From contig CAQUWW010000019.1 of the NCBI GenBank assembly GCA_948896875.1, positions 1 to 15,743 on the forward strand: a DNA stretch of 15,743 nt. The letters are read 5' to 3'. The position numbers were made by a program, and so were the translations under genes. The notes beneath the pieces were generated by a model. It made no database searches. It was not told the origin of the DNA and saw nothing but the letters and a program-made list of their open reading frames with translations. This document shows, in pieces, positions 1 through 7,170 of the stretch; within the stretch, counting starts at the first letter, position 1, and every line of letters starts with the position of its first letter. This DNA comes from an uncultured Acetatifactor sp. (GTDB taxonomy: Bacteria > Bacillota > Clostridia > Lachnospirales > Lachnospiraceae).

Positions 1-397
1 TCACCGGGGACAGTCGATTGTAGCTATAGTCTGCTTCTGAACTCCACAGATTTTTTCCATTCCAGATATTCCATCCAGCCAGCGGAAATGTCAACTGCCC
101 GGCTCCTTTTACGGAAAAACGATTTCTTTCCAGAGAAGCGTCCAATCTTGTCATCTTCCAGACCACATACTTATCCCTGTACATTACCGCCATTCGTTGT
201 CTCGTTTTTTCCTCCAGAGACATCCCGTCGGAAGCTTCCACTCTGCTTCCCCAAAGCGCCATTGCCCCCATGTCCTGTTCCAGCAGGCATCTGTCATACT
301 GAAACAATAACAGATAGACAACAAACAAAATTACACTGATTGTGATAGAAAATACCAGTGCCGCTTCCACTGTAAAATAGGCATTTTCCCCTTTCAT
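1..397 (-). CDS. TadE-like pseudopilin, C-terminal part missing (window edge)
   Basis: This is the last gene of the Tad/Flp locus visible here; its 3' end lies beyond the left edge, so only 132 codons can be read. Translation from ATG 397-395 begins MKGENAYFTVEAALVF, a very short leader followed by the (T)VEAA motif and one hydrophobic segment (about residues 9-30), the hallmark of TadE/TadG-type pseudopilins. After it comes FQYDRCLLEQDMGAMAL, which fits Lachnospiraceae TadE-like proteins as I recall them. The rest is a soluble extracytoplasmic part. The start is supported by a strong GGGGGAGGAG ribosome site a few bases upstream. The ORF is too short within the window and edge-truncated, so it is easily missed. 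It lies 71 bases downstream of the second prepilin peptidase, and is a plausible substrate or minor pilus component; the exact role is inferred. Confidence 0.8.
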   Translation of the reverse strand, partial: MKGENAYFTVEAALVFSITISVILFVVYLLLFQYDRCLLEQDMGAMALWGSRVEASDGMSLEEKTRQRMAVMYRDKYVVWKMTRLDASLERNRFSVKGAGQLTFPLAGWNIWNGKNLWSSEADYSYNRLSPV

Positions 398-468
398 TCG
401 CCTCTCCTCCCCCTTCACATTGCCATGCGGCTTTCTCTGTATATCTGCTTCATCTTCTGGCAGAATCT

Positions 469-900
469 CTAAATCTCTTCCATCAAAATCACTATCATCC
501 AGGCTCCTGCCAAAAATGGCAGATATGGAATTTTTGTATTACGTCCAACCTTTCGAAAGACCAACAGTATCATAGAAAAAACAGAGCCGAGAAATAAGCT
601 CAGGCCTGTAAGCAGGAGGCTTTTCCCTCCTCCAAGCAACAGTCCGAGGCAAATCAGCACAATACCGTCTCCATATCCTGCCTGCTTTGTGATAAAGGCA
701 ACTATCAAGAGTCCAATGCCCGGCAGCATTCCTTTGATCATGTCCACATATTCTCTTCCGCCCTCCATACATTGGAAGACCGAAACCCCCAACGAAAATA
801 TCCCTCCTGTCACAAGCAGCCACAAAGGTACCCTTCGACTCTTTACATCCATTATGCTTCCTGTAAAGAGCCAGATTGTCATCCATAAAGTCTCCCACAT
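469..900 (-). CDS. Short A24-type prepilin peptidase-like membrane protein
   Basis: The predicted 144-residue membrane protein resembles family A24 aspartic prepilin peptidases, which cleave leader peptides of type IV and Flp pilins at the membrane. Both catalytic aspartate contexts are present: an Asp after the first membrane segment (SIMDVKSRRVP, like the usual D..xR.IPN) and the GxGD motif (GYGDG). It is predicted to have several membrane segments. I chose ATG 900-898 (MWETLW) because GGAGGAG lies 5 bases upstream. A longer reading to 1023 would run into the end of the preceding gene and has an unlikely polar, basic N-terminus. It is the second peptidase of this type in the locus; the first is at 8172-8672. 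The sequence is divergent, so it may process particular substrates such as the neighbouring TadE-like proteins. That division of labour is inference. Confidence 0.72.
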   Translation of the reverse strand: MWETLWMTIWLFTGSIMDVKSRRVPLWLLVTGGIFSLGVSVFQCMEGGREYVDMIKGMLPGIGLLIVAFITKQAGYGDGIVLICLGLLLGGGKSLLLTGLSLFLGSVFSMILLVFRKVGRNTKIPYLPFLAGAWMIVILMEEI

Positions 901-970
901 AAGCTCCTCCAAACCTGTCCCTTTTCGTTTCTCAACTGTTGGTGAGACACAGTCCTCTATCCGTGTTGTC

Positions 971-1975
971 CTAATGTCCGCAGCGGCTGCAGGCGCGATA
1001 TCCCTGCGCCGTTGCGTCTTCAAGCCGCAGCGTGTATATTGTCCGCTTTAAGCCGGAACATTCTCTTTCATAATGATAGCGATTTCCCTCGTCCGTGATA
1101 TAGAAAACGCCTGGCTGACTTGCACCGGTACATTTTTCACAGGGATAGTATTTCCCTCCATACTGATTTCTCGCATCATTCACTCCGGCCGCGGAAATCG
1201 TTCGGACAGAAAGCTGCAGGTGGGTACACCCTCTGGTCAGATGATATACGGTACCACTCTCTGTGATGTAAACAATCTGTGTCTCCTCCGTTTCACCGGA
1301 TAAAGCATAGCCATTCCAGATATGTGCATAATATCGATTCATCATCCGAAAAGGAGAAAAACCTATCATCCTGCTCCAGGGGGATACGGAATAAGTGACT
1401 ATAATATCAATTTCATCTTCCGATCCACAGATTGTACTTTCCCAGAATTGCAGACCACTGGCTCCATCGGTCAGCGGCGAATGATTCAGGTATTCTTCCC
1501 CGGCCGATTTTTTAACCTGCGCTTTTACATAAGTGGATGCGAATGTTGCCCCTGTCAGCTCCTGCCACCAGTTGTCTTCCCCGGCTTTGCCCTCGGGCAT
1601 TTCTCCGGTACTCATCGCATACCCATATACAGATAATTTACTTCCGATCTGCCATAAAGCAAGCTGGAGATTCCCATGGAGCCTGATCATCTCGATCGCA
1701 CATCCCAGATTCAGGAAAAAGAAGAGAAACATGGGCAGCAAAACAGAAGCTTCCACAGTCATACTTGCATTGACTTTTCTCGAAAGAGAAGTGAGCAGTG
1801 ATATCCTCTCCATGAAGTATGAAATGATGTGTGGATAACCTCTATGGTTACCCTGGACTGACTCAGGATTCCGGGCCGAATCCTGAATAGGAAGGTTTCT
1901 TTGATATGTCGGAGAAGGATTTTGATTCTTAGTTGACAGTTTCCAGTACTTCTGAATACTCCATGAAGAAGACAT
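971..1975 (-). CDS. TadE-like pseudopilin with two C-terminal His/Cys (Ada-like) modules
   Basis: The 334-residue reading has a class III-type pilin signature, SMTVEASVLLPMFLFFF (about 71-87), as in TadE/TadG pseudopilins. An extracytoplasmic region follows, then two tandem modules. Module 1 (about 235-282) has YHLTRGC and PCEKC; module 2 (about 291-332) has YHYEREC and ACSRC. Each shows His, Cys, then CxxC (H245, C250, C279, C282; H301, C306, C329, C332). Module 2 contains LEDATAQGYRACSRC, resembling the Ada-like zinc modules seen at the end of Firmicutes extracellular proteins and nucleases. The start is uncertain. ATG 1975 has a good AGGTGAG site 23 bases after the previous gene, but gives an odd polar leader of about 70 residues. 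ATG 1813 (MERISLL) gives a normal short leader (280 residues) but no ribosome site. Both starts lie in a long inverted repeat (1783-1993). Confidence 0.75.
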   Translation of the reverse strand: MSSSWSIQKYWKLSTKNQNPSPTYQRNLPIQDSARNPESVQGNHRGYPHIISYFMERISLLTSLSRKVNASMTVEASVLLPMFLFFFLNLGCAIEMIRLHGNLQLALWQIGSKLSVYGYAMSTGEMPEGKAGEDNWWQELTGATFASTYVKAQVKKSAGEEYLNHSPLTDGASGLQFWESTICGSEDEIDIIVTYSVSPWSRMIGFSPFRMMNRYYAHIWNGYALSGETEETQIVYITESGTVYHLTRGCTHLQLSVRTISAAGVNDARNQYGGKYYPCEKCTGASQPGVFYITDEGNRYHYERECSGLKRTIYTLRLEDATAQGYRACSRCGH

Positions 1976-1993
1976 CGCTGCTCACCTCGCTTT
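1783..1993 (-). repeat. 38-base imperfect inverted repeat enclosing both candidate starts of the TadE-like gene
   Basis: Arm 1 is 1956-1993 and arm 2 is 1783-1820. The arms match at 31 of 38 positions with no gaps. In the mRNA (minus) sense five of the seven differences become G-U pairs, leaving two true mismatches. Arm 1 contains the AGGTGAG ribosome site and ATG 1975; arm 2 contains ATG 1813. The 135-base loop contains a perfect 9-base hairpin at 1863-1886 (TCAGGATTC, loop CGGGCC, GAATCCTGA). Possible readings are an mRNA structure controlling translation, a MITE-like insertion (no target duplication seen), or a degenerate invertible segment. Confidence 0.7.
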
Positions 1994-1998
1994 TTATG

Positions 1999-3459
1999 TC
2001 AGTTATAGCTTACTTTTCTGGTAATTTCATAATGATACCCATGAGGACTGCCGATGCGAATACAGGCTTCCACAGTCTCATAACAGCCATCCAGTCTAAA
2101 TTGTGCATTGCCCGGTGTCATCCTGATATCAGCTTCCACCATATTCATGGCTCGCGCGGTTATGGTATCCACATCCGTCATCATCATAAACATCCGAAGA
2201 TAATCTATATAACTCAGCCCCTCCCCTTCCCGGGTTGCCTCCTGCAGGTTCCCTCCCAACGCTGTTGAAAGACTGCAATGCCAGCTGCTGTCATTTTTCA
2301 TAAGCGGAATCCTGCCTCCTGCCAGAAGAGATTTGACATCATAAATACTCTCCGCATAGGCCCAGGCCAGAAGAATTGCTGCCTCCAAAAGTACAGTCAA
2401 CTCCGGCAATGCAATTAAAGTGCACACAGAAGCGGCAATTGCACTTATCTCTGCCCGCTTTCCTCCGTTGCTCCACAGGTAGGCGGCATTTGCTGCTTCC
2501 CTGATCATGCAGAGACGATTTGCAACACTTTTCAGATTATCCACATCGTTGCTGTTCCCTGCGATCAGATATTCTATCTGGTAGCGCAATGCATCCTCTT
2601 CATACTCCTCCCCGTAATGTCCCATATATCGCAGCATATACTCCTGGAACAGAAATCTATCCGCAAGATCCGCTCCTGCTTCAACCACTATATTTCCCTG
2701 GTTGATCTGGCCCTGCTCCATTCTTTCCAATATCAGTGAATCCGTGTAGATGGCATTGGAGGAAATACTTTCTTCCTCCCCTATCACCAATTTCAAAATT
2801 CCCAGGCCCTTTTGCGCTTCCAGAACATCCGTAGGATTATCCACTTCCAGCGTTGTCCATTCGTCCTCTTTTATCTCAATCTCCATACCGTCATATTCCT
2901 CAATTTCTGCGTCAAGTCTCTGTTTTTCAGCCTCTTCCTTTCCGCTTTCAAGACCGTTTACTTCCATTGTCTGCATCCAGCCCTGCAGCTCGTCCAAAAG
3001 TTCCAGCCCCACATCCGCCCGGACAGCGTCTATTGCACACTTACGGAAAACGCTTCCTCCGGAATCGGACAGTATTGACACTTTTGTCAGTTCTGCCTGC
3101 TCCAGATTCAGCGCAAGAAAATCTCCGTACAGATATCCTGAGAGAAGGACATCTCCATAATCCAGATTTTTCTTCAGATATTTCCGCAGGTGCGCCTCGG
3201 TATTGGTTTTACTGCACAGGGCAGTGCCGTAGGATGCATCGATGGCAAACAGATTATACTGCTTCATCAGTTCCCGATGATATTCGGCCAATATACTCTG
3301 CAAACCGATATCCGTAACACATTCCGCCTCCATCCTGGCCCCGTTTCGGCGCACACCGTCCAGCAGTACCAAAAACAAGGATAATAGAATGGCTATGCAC
3401 AAAGTGACGCATACGGTTAAATACGCATTGCTCTTCTGACTCTTCATTTCAGCTCCCAT
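1999..3459 (-). CDS. DUF5702 / TadG-like Tad-locus protein
   Basis: A 486-residue protein with a short basic N-terminus (MKSQKSNAYLTV), one membrane segment (about 12-34), and a long, acidic, mainly helical extracytoplasmic part. The stretch LLDGVRRNGARMEAECV followed by SILAEYHRELMKQYNLFAID is the recognisable start of DUF5702 proteins, which accompany Tad pilus genes in Lachnospiraceae and resemble TadG in topology. It lies between the Flp1-like pilin (28-base gap) and the modular TadE-like gene (23-base gap), which supports a role as a minor pilin or surface scaffold. The biochemical function is unknown. Two starts are possible: ATG 3459 (AAGGA upstream) or ATG 3447 (GGGAG upstream); the difference is four residues. 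A weakly hydrophobic stretch around LIALPELTVLLEAAILLAWAY may be a second membrane-associated helix. Confidence 0.78.
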   Translation of the reverse strand: MGAEMKSQKSNAYLTVCVTLCIAILLSLFLVLLDGVRRNGARMEAECVTDIGLQSILAEYHRELMKQYNLFAIDASYGTALCSKTNTEAHLRKYLKKNLDYGDVLLSGYLYGDFLALNLEQAELTKVSILSDSGGSVFRKCAIDAVRADVGLELLDELQGWMQTMEVNGLESGKEEAEKQRLDAEIEEYDGMEIEIKEDEWTTLEVDNPTDVLEAQKGLGILKLVIGEEESISSNAIYTDSLILERMEQGQINQGNIVVEAGADLADRFLFQEYMLRYMGHYGEEYEEDALRYQIEYLIAGNSNDVDNLKSVANRLCMIREAANAAYLWSNGGKRAEISAIAASVCTLIALPELTVLLEAAILLAWAYAESIYDVKSLLAGGRIPLMKNDSSWHCSLSTALGGNLQEATREGEGLSYIDYLRMFMMMTDVDTITARAMNMVEADIRMTPGNAQFRLDGCYETVEACIRIGSPHGYHYEITRKVSYN

Positions 3460-3487
3460 CTGTATCCTTCAATGCATGTCTCCGCCG

Positions 3488-3664
3488 CTATACTGTCTGT
3501 GACTGCGACGAAATCTTTTCAAACAGCTTATCGACAATGTCCGTAATCTGCTTCTTGAAAATAAGAACCAGACCTACCAGCACCACAATGATTAGAATTA
3601 CCTCCACTGTTCCCATTCCTTCCTCCTCTGTCATCAGCTGCCTCAAACCTTTTAATTCTTTCAT
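3488..3664 (-). CDS. Flp1-like small pilin (major pilin candidate)
   Basis: A 58-residue ORF, short enough to be skipped by ORF finders with a 60-residue cut-off. It begins MKELKGLRQLMTEEEG, continues MGTVEVILIIVVLVGL into a single hydrophobic helix, and ends in a charged amphipathic tail (KKQITDIVDKLFEKI). The short leader ending in Gly or Met, then T-V-E and a membrane helix, is typical of Flp/Flp1-like pilins (the so-called putative flagellin Flp1-like family in Firmicutes Tad loci). The prepilin peptidase would cut near the EEG/MGTVE region; the exact site is inferred. AGAGGA lies 5 bases before the ATG. It sits between TadC-like and DUF5702 genes, where a Flp pilin gene is expected. A GC-rich hairpin at 3682-3697 precedes it and may raise pilin mRNA level relative to the assembly genes. 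Confidence 0.85.
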   Translation of the reverse strand: MKELKGLRQLMTEEEGMGTVEVILIIVVLVGLVLIFKKQITDIVDKLFEKISSQSQTV

Positions 3665-3681
3665 AGTTTCCTCTCTTTCTA

Positions 3682-3697
3682 CCGCCTGCGGCGGCGG
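3682..3697 (-). other. GC-rich hairpin in the tadC-flp gap
   Basis: The stem CCGCC / GGCGG with a 6-base loop lies 17 bases upstream of the small pilin start, inside the 73-base gap after the TadC-like gene. It has no following U-run, so it is not an ordinary terminator. A role in mRNA processing or stability for the pilin is possible but unproven. Confidence 0.4.
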
Positions 3698-3737
3698 GCA
3701 TATTTATTCCCATCTGTATAGTAGAATGCTTCTCTCC

Positions 3738-5177
3738 CTACAGGTTCGAAAGCGCGGGGATCATAATGATCACCATTACTACTGCCAGCATAAGAACCAT
3801 CGGCACCAGAAGCTTTGTTCCCGCTTCCTCTCCCAGTTTTTTGCTCTGCTGTAATCGCTCCTCCGCGGCCTTGTCCGCCTCCTCGCGTAATCTCTCCAGC
3901 AGCGTGCTGTTCCCCTTTTTCAGATTCTGAGTGAGCAAAGTACTCAGTCTGATATATTCCTGTAATTCTGTTCTTTTTCCAAAATGTTCATAAGAAGCTC
4001 CCTCTGAGACACCCGACTTTAATTCCCGGCAGGTATAAAGCATCTCTTCGTAGGCCGCATGCTGCCTGCCGCCGTTATGACAATCCGCCTCATAATCTCC
4101 GGCTATCTTCTGGAATGCGCCCCTGATCGTCATACCGGCTCCCACGAACAAAGCCAGTTTATGTACGATCTCAGGATACTCCCGGCTCAATCCTTTTTTT
4201 CGGCTCTCCAACTTCTGGTGCAGATCTCTGTCAGAAGCCCAATACACAAGAAACGCTATCAGGATGGAGGTCATCCACAAAAGCAGACTGTTATCCTCCA
4301 CCACCTGGCTCCAGCGGATGCTTTCTCCGCGCCATTCCAGCGGAAGCTTCCATGCTTCCTCCTCCATATAAGCCGCCTGGGACTGCTCCAGCAATTCTCC
4401 CATCTCCTGATAAAGTAATTCCTCCTCTGTAAGTCTGGGCGGTACCAACGTTACTGAGATTTCTTTTGTCATACTGTGTTCCCCATAACTTAACTGCAAA
4501 ATGAGGAGCACCTTCTCTTCCTTTTCCACCTCATTCACCTGACCATCATCGCTCAGAATCCCCGGGCTACTGCTTTCCCACTTTACATCTATGGGAGAAT
4601 CCCCGTAATGCTGTGTCAAATTCAAGTCATGAACAACCTCTTCCAAACTCTCATTTTTTCCCAATATGTATTCCGGCAGCTGATTCAGCAAATCAGTGAA
4701 GAGCGTATTTATCTCCTCCCCGGACAACAGGATCGGATCCACTTCCACCTGAAAATTTAACCTCTGCTGTCCATAATCTGCAGTCAGACCGATTTCCCGG
4801 CTTCCCTCCCTGTAATCTCCCCTGGCAATCGCTCCTCTTTCGTCCAGAATGACCTCTTCCTGTGCGCTGAACCTGGCGGCGGCTCCAAATAATGAACCCA
4901 TGAAAACAATCGCCAGAAAGACTGCTGTCTTTTTTACATAATATTCTGTTTTTATACATTCCCTGGATTCTCCCGGATGGAGCCGACACAAATCCTTTTC
5001 CACCTGGGACGAAGAAAAAGGACCGGAAAATCGAAAGCACATTTTCTTATAAAGATACAGGGCCGCTTTGTAAAAAAGTTTCAGAAGAGACGGAACATTC
5101 GGCGGAACAGTCTGCTTTCTGGCCAGACACAATACTATGCAAAAACTTCCCATGATAATTATCGTAATCCAGTACAA
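3738..5177 (-). CDS. tadC: TadC-like type II secretion F-domain protein with extracytoplasmic Ig-like insert
   Basis: Inner-membrane platform protein of the Tad pilus machine. The C-terminal half (about 325-480) is a T2SS F-type domain with REYPEIVHKLALFVGAGMT, the helical LTQNLKKGNSTLLERLREEA segment and a terminal membrane helix ending MIPALSNL. Membrane segments are at about 4-20, 84-102, 298-316 and 456-476. Between the second and third lies an insert of nearly 200 residues that should face outside. Part of it (about 185-248), with VKWESSSPGILSDDGQV and TKEISVTLVPP, reads like an atrophied bacterial Ig-like domain. Ordinary TadC proteins are near 300 residues; this one is about 479. The first possible codon, GTG 5183, touches the AGGAGG site, so I place the start at TTG 5177, seven bases beyond it. 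The gene follows tadB by 12 bases. Confidence 0.82.
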   Translation of the reverse strand: MYWITIIIMGSFCIVLCLARKQTVPPNVPSLLKLFYKAALYLYKKMCFRFSGPFSSSQVEKDLCRLHPGESRECIKTEYYVKKTAVFLAIVFMGSLFGAAARFSAQEEVILDERGAIARGDYREGSREIGLTADYGQQRLNFQVEVDPILLSGEEINTLFTDLLNQLPEYILGKNESLEEVVHDLNLTQHYGDSPIDVKWESSSPGILSDDGQVNEVEKEEKVLLILQLSYGEHSMTKEISVTLVPPRLTEEELLYQEMGELLEQSQAAYMEEEAWKLPLEWRGESIRWSQVVEDNSLLLWMTSILIAFLVYWASDRDLHQKLESRKKGLSREYPEIVHKLALFVGAGMTIRGAFQKIAGDYEADCHNGGRQHAAYEEMLYTCRELKSGVSEGASYEHFGKRTELQEYIRLSTLLTQNLKKGNSTLLERLREEADKAAEERLQQSKKLGEEAGTKLLVPMVLMLAVVMVIIMIPALSNL

Positions 5178-5189
5178 AATCACACCTCC

Positions 5190-5960
5190 TCATGCCATTT
5201 TCTCCATGATTCCCTTCATGATATATTCCCCCAGCAGATAAGCTCCCAGATATAACGCCAGGCAGCCTGTCATAATGGCAGTACCCGTCAAATTGTGGTA
5301 CAGGGAGTCAAAATAACCCGGATTCCCCATATTGATATAAAGCAATATTCCAAAAGGCATCAGCTTCATAATGGTAAGCTCCATTTTCTTACTGCCCAAA
5401 AGCAATTGTATCTCCTGCCGCAGTTCAATCTGTTTTCCAATCTGGCCGGCGGAGGTCCTGATAATCTCCGACATATTCCCACCGTTTCGTTTTGCAATGG
5501 AAAATATCTGTGCAAATTGTGCTATATCATTACTGTCACTTCGGTTTGCCATGTCCATAAGAAGTTCCTCCAGAGAAATGTTAATATTCAGCCCCCTTCT
5601 GATAAAGTTTAATTCGTCACAGATGAAAGCATTTTCCCCATACATCAGCGTCATATCCTGTCTACACTCCACAAAAGCATTCTCCACAGAATATCCGGCC
5701 TGCAGGGAAGCAGCCACTGACAAAATACATTCCCTGAATTGAACGGCCAGTTCCTCTCTGGCCTTCCCTGCTTTGTCTCTGCCCAGTTTGTAGAATGTGA
5801 GAACCCCCACTCCGGAAAGAGGAAGCATTGCCAATGGACTGCGGTAAAAAAAGTAGGACAACATCCCGGTCACTCCGATACAGAACAAAATCGCTCGAAT
5901 TACTTCCCCTTTTTTCCAACAATACTTATGATAATCCCGCCGTTTTAAGCTTGTCTCCAC
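5190..5960 (-). CDS. tadB: TadB-like type II secretion F-domain protein
   Basis: A 256-residue inner-membrane platform protein expected to work with TadA and TadC in pilus assembly. It has two N-terminal membrane segments (about 23-55), then a cytoplasmic F-domain containing LSVAASLQAGYSVENAF and IAKRNGGNMSEIIR, motifs typical of TadB/TadC proteins, and two C-terminal membrane segments (about 195-245). The GTG start at 5960 overlaps the end of tadA by 35 bases, and AAAGGAG lies about 10 bases upstream; the overlap suggests coupled translation. The stop at 5190 is 12 bases before the tadC start. The order tadA-tadB-tadC is the standard core of Tad loci. Confidence 0.88.
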   Translation of the reverse strand: METSLKRRDYHKYCWKKGEVIRAILFCIGVTGMLSYFFYRSPLAMLPLSGVGVLTFYKLGRDKAGKAREELAVQFRECILSVAASLQAGYSVENAFVECRQDMTLMYGENAFICDELNFIRRGLNINISLEELLMDMANRSDSNDIAQFAQIFSIAKRNGGNMSEIIRTSAGQIGKQIELRQEIQLLLGSKKMELTIMKLMPFGILLYINMGNPGYFDSLYHNLTGTAIMTGCLALYLGAYLLGEYIMKGIMEKMA

Positions 5961-7143
5961 GCAACAGCTTCTCCTTTCTTTCCAGTTTTCCTATAATATT
6001 GCCGCTGTCATCCTCCCCGTTCTCTTCAAACAGGAACAATGGATTCAGGAGAATCTCATTTCTCTCGAAGCCTGTGATTTCCATAATCTCCAGAACCCTC
6101 CGGGACTTGTCCCTCAGCCTTCCCAGATGTACGATCAGATCGACTCCGGAAGCGATTTGCTGTCTGATGGCGGTCAGCGGCAGATCCATGCCCATCAGTA
6201 CCATATTTTCCAGCCTGGCCAGCATATCTCTCCCACTGTTGGCATGTCCTGTGGACATACTGCCGTCATGTCCTGTATTCAGACATTGCAGCATATCGAT
6301 GGCTTCCGCTCCCCGCACCTCTCCCACGATGATCCGGTCAGGCCGCATACGCAGAGATGACCTGATCAGATCCCGGATTGTGATCTCATTACAACCTTCC
6401 ACGTTACTGTTGCGCGTCTCCAGACGCACCAGATTCGGCAGCCCCTGCAGCTGCAGTTCCGCACTGTCCTCGATGGTAATGACCCTTTCCTCCGAAGGAA
6501 TATAATGGGACAATACGTTCAGGAAAGTGGTCTTTCCGCTTCCGGTGCCTCCGCTGATAAAAATATTGTATTTTGCCCTCACCAGCTTCTCCAGGAAGGA
6601 GGCTGCTTCCGCAGAAATAGATTCTGTCTGAATCAATCGTTCCATGGTAATCGGCTTCTCCGGAAAGCGGCGTATGGTAACAATAGGACCGTTGAGCGCA
6701 ATGGGATTCATCACAATGTTCACCCTGGAACCATTGGCAAGCCTTGCGTCAACAATAGGAGATGCTTCATTCACCACGCGGTTACATCCCGCCACAATCT
6801 GCTGGATCACATCCTGCAGTTTTTCTGTGGACTCAAAGCCGATATTCAACTCTCTCAGTTTCCCGTTCTGTTCCACAAATATATGATCCTTTCCATTGAT
6901 CATAATCTCTGTGACAGTACTATCCTCCACGAATATCTGCAGAATATCCAGTCTGCGCAGGGAATCAAACAGCTCCTTTTTCAATCGTTTTCGGGTCTCT
7001 ACCGAAAAAACCGTCAGATTATTTTCCTGCAGCATAACTTCGTCTATGGTATCCTCCACCTCCTCATCAGAGAAATCTTTGGCAAAATCCATCTTTTCGC
7101 GTACTTTGACGCGTAGTTCTTTTTTTAATTCCGTGTATTCCAT
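5926..7143 (-). CDS. tadA: TadA/CpaF-type secretion ATPase
   Basis: Cytoplasmic hexameric ATPase that powers pilus extension in Tad systems. From ATG 7143 (MEYTEL) the protein has 405 residues. A helical N-terminal domain (about 1-120) precedes the RecA-like domain. The Walker A GGTGSGKT is at about 198-205, Asp-box VITIEDSAELQL follows, Walker B RIIVGEVRG is at about 270-278, and the His box TGHDGSMSTGHAN is at about 290-302. All key residues are intact, so it should be active. GTG 7164 is in frame but has no ribosome site; ATG 7143 has GGGGAG just upstream and gives the usual start of CpaF proteins. It follows the TadZ-like gene by 27 bases and overlaps tadB by 35 bases. Confidence 0.93.
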   Translation of the reverse strand: MEYTELKKELRVKVREKMDFAKDFSDEEVEDTIDEVMLQENNLTVFSVETRKRLKKELFDSLRRLDILQIFVEDSTVTEIMINGKDHIFVEQNGKLRELNIGFESTEKLQDVIQQIVAGCNRVVNEASPIVDARLANGSRVNIVMNPIALNGPIVTIRRFPEKPITMERLIQTESISAEAASFLEKLVRAKYNIFISGGTGSGKTTFLNVLSHYIPSEERVITIEDSAELQLQGLPNLVRLETRNSNVEGCNEITIRDLIRSSLRMRPDRIIVGEVRGAEAIDMLQCLNTGHDGSMSTGHANSGRDMLARLENMVLMGMDLPLTAIRQQIASGVDLIVHLGRLRDKSRRVLEIMEITGFERNEILLNPLFLFEENGEDDSGNIIGKLERKEKLLRGDKLKTAGLS

Positions 7144-7170
7144 TTTCTCCCCGTTTCTTCCCACAATACA

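Noticed and set aside
88..339. Plus-strand 83-residue frame
   Set aside because: It lies opposite the convincing TadE-like coding frame (1-397), is rich in Pro/Ser without a family match, and has no ribosome site.
901..1023. Possible N-terminal extension of the short A24 peptidase to 1023
   Set aside because: It would overlap the end of the upstream TadE-like gene and encode a polar, basic stretch, while ATG 900 has a strong GGAGGAG site.
1783..1993. Inverted repeat as an active phase-variable invertible promoter
   Set aside because: The arms are only about 82% identical, there is no recombinase gene in the window, and no clear outward promoter was seen; kept only as a minor alternative.
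3528..3713. 61-residue minus-strand frame over the Flp1 pilin
   Set aside because: Gly/Arg/Asn-rich, no recognisable family, and it overlaps the far more convincing 58-residue pilin frame.
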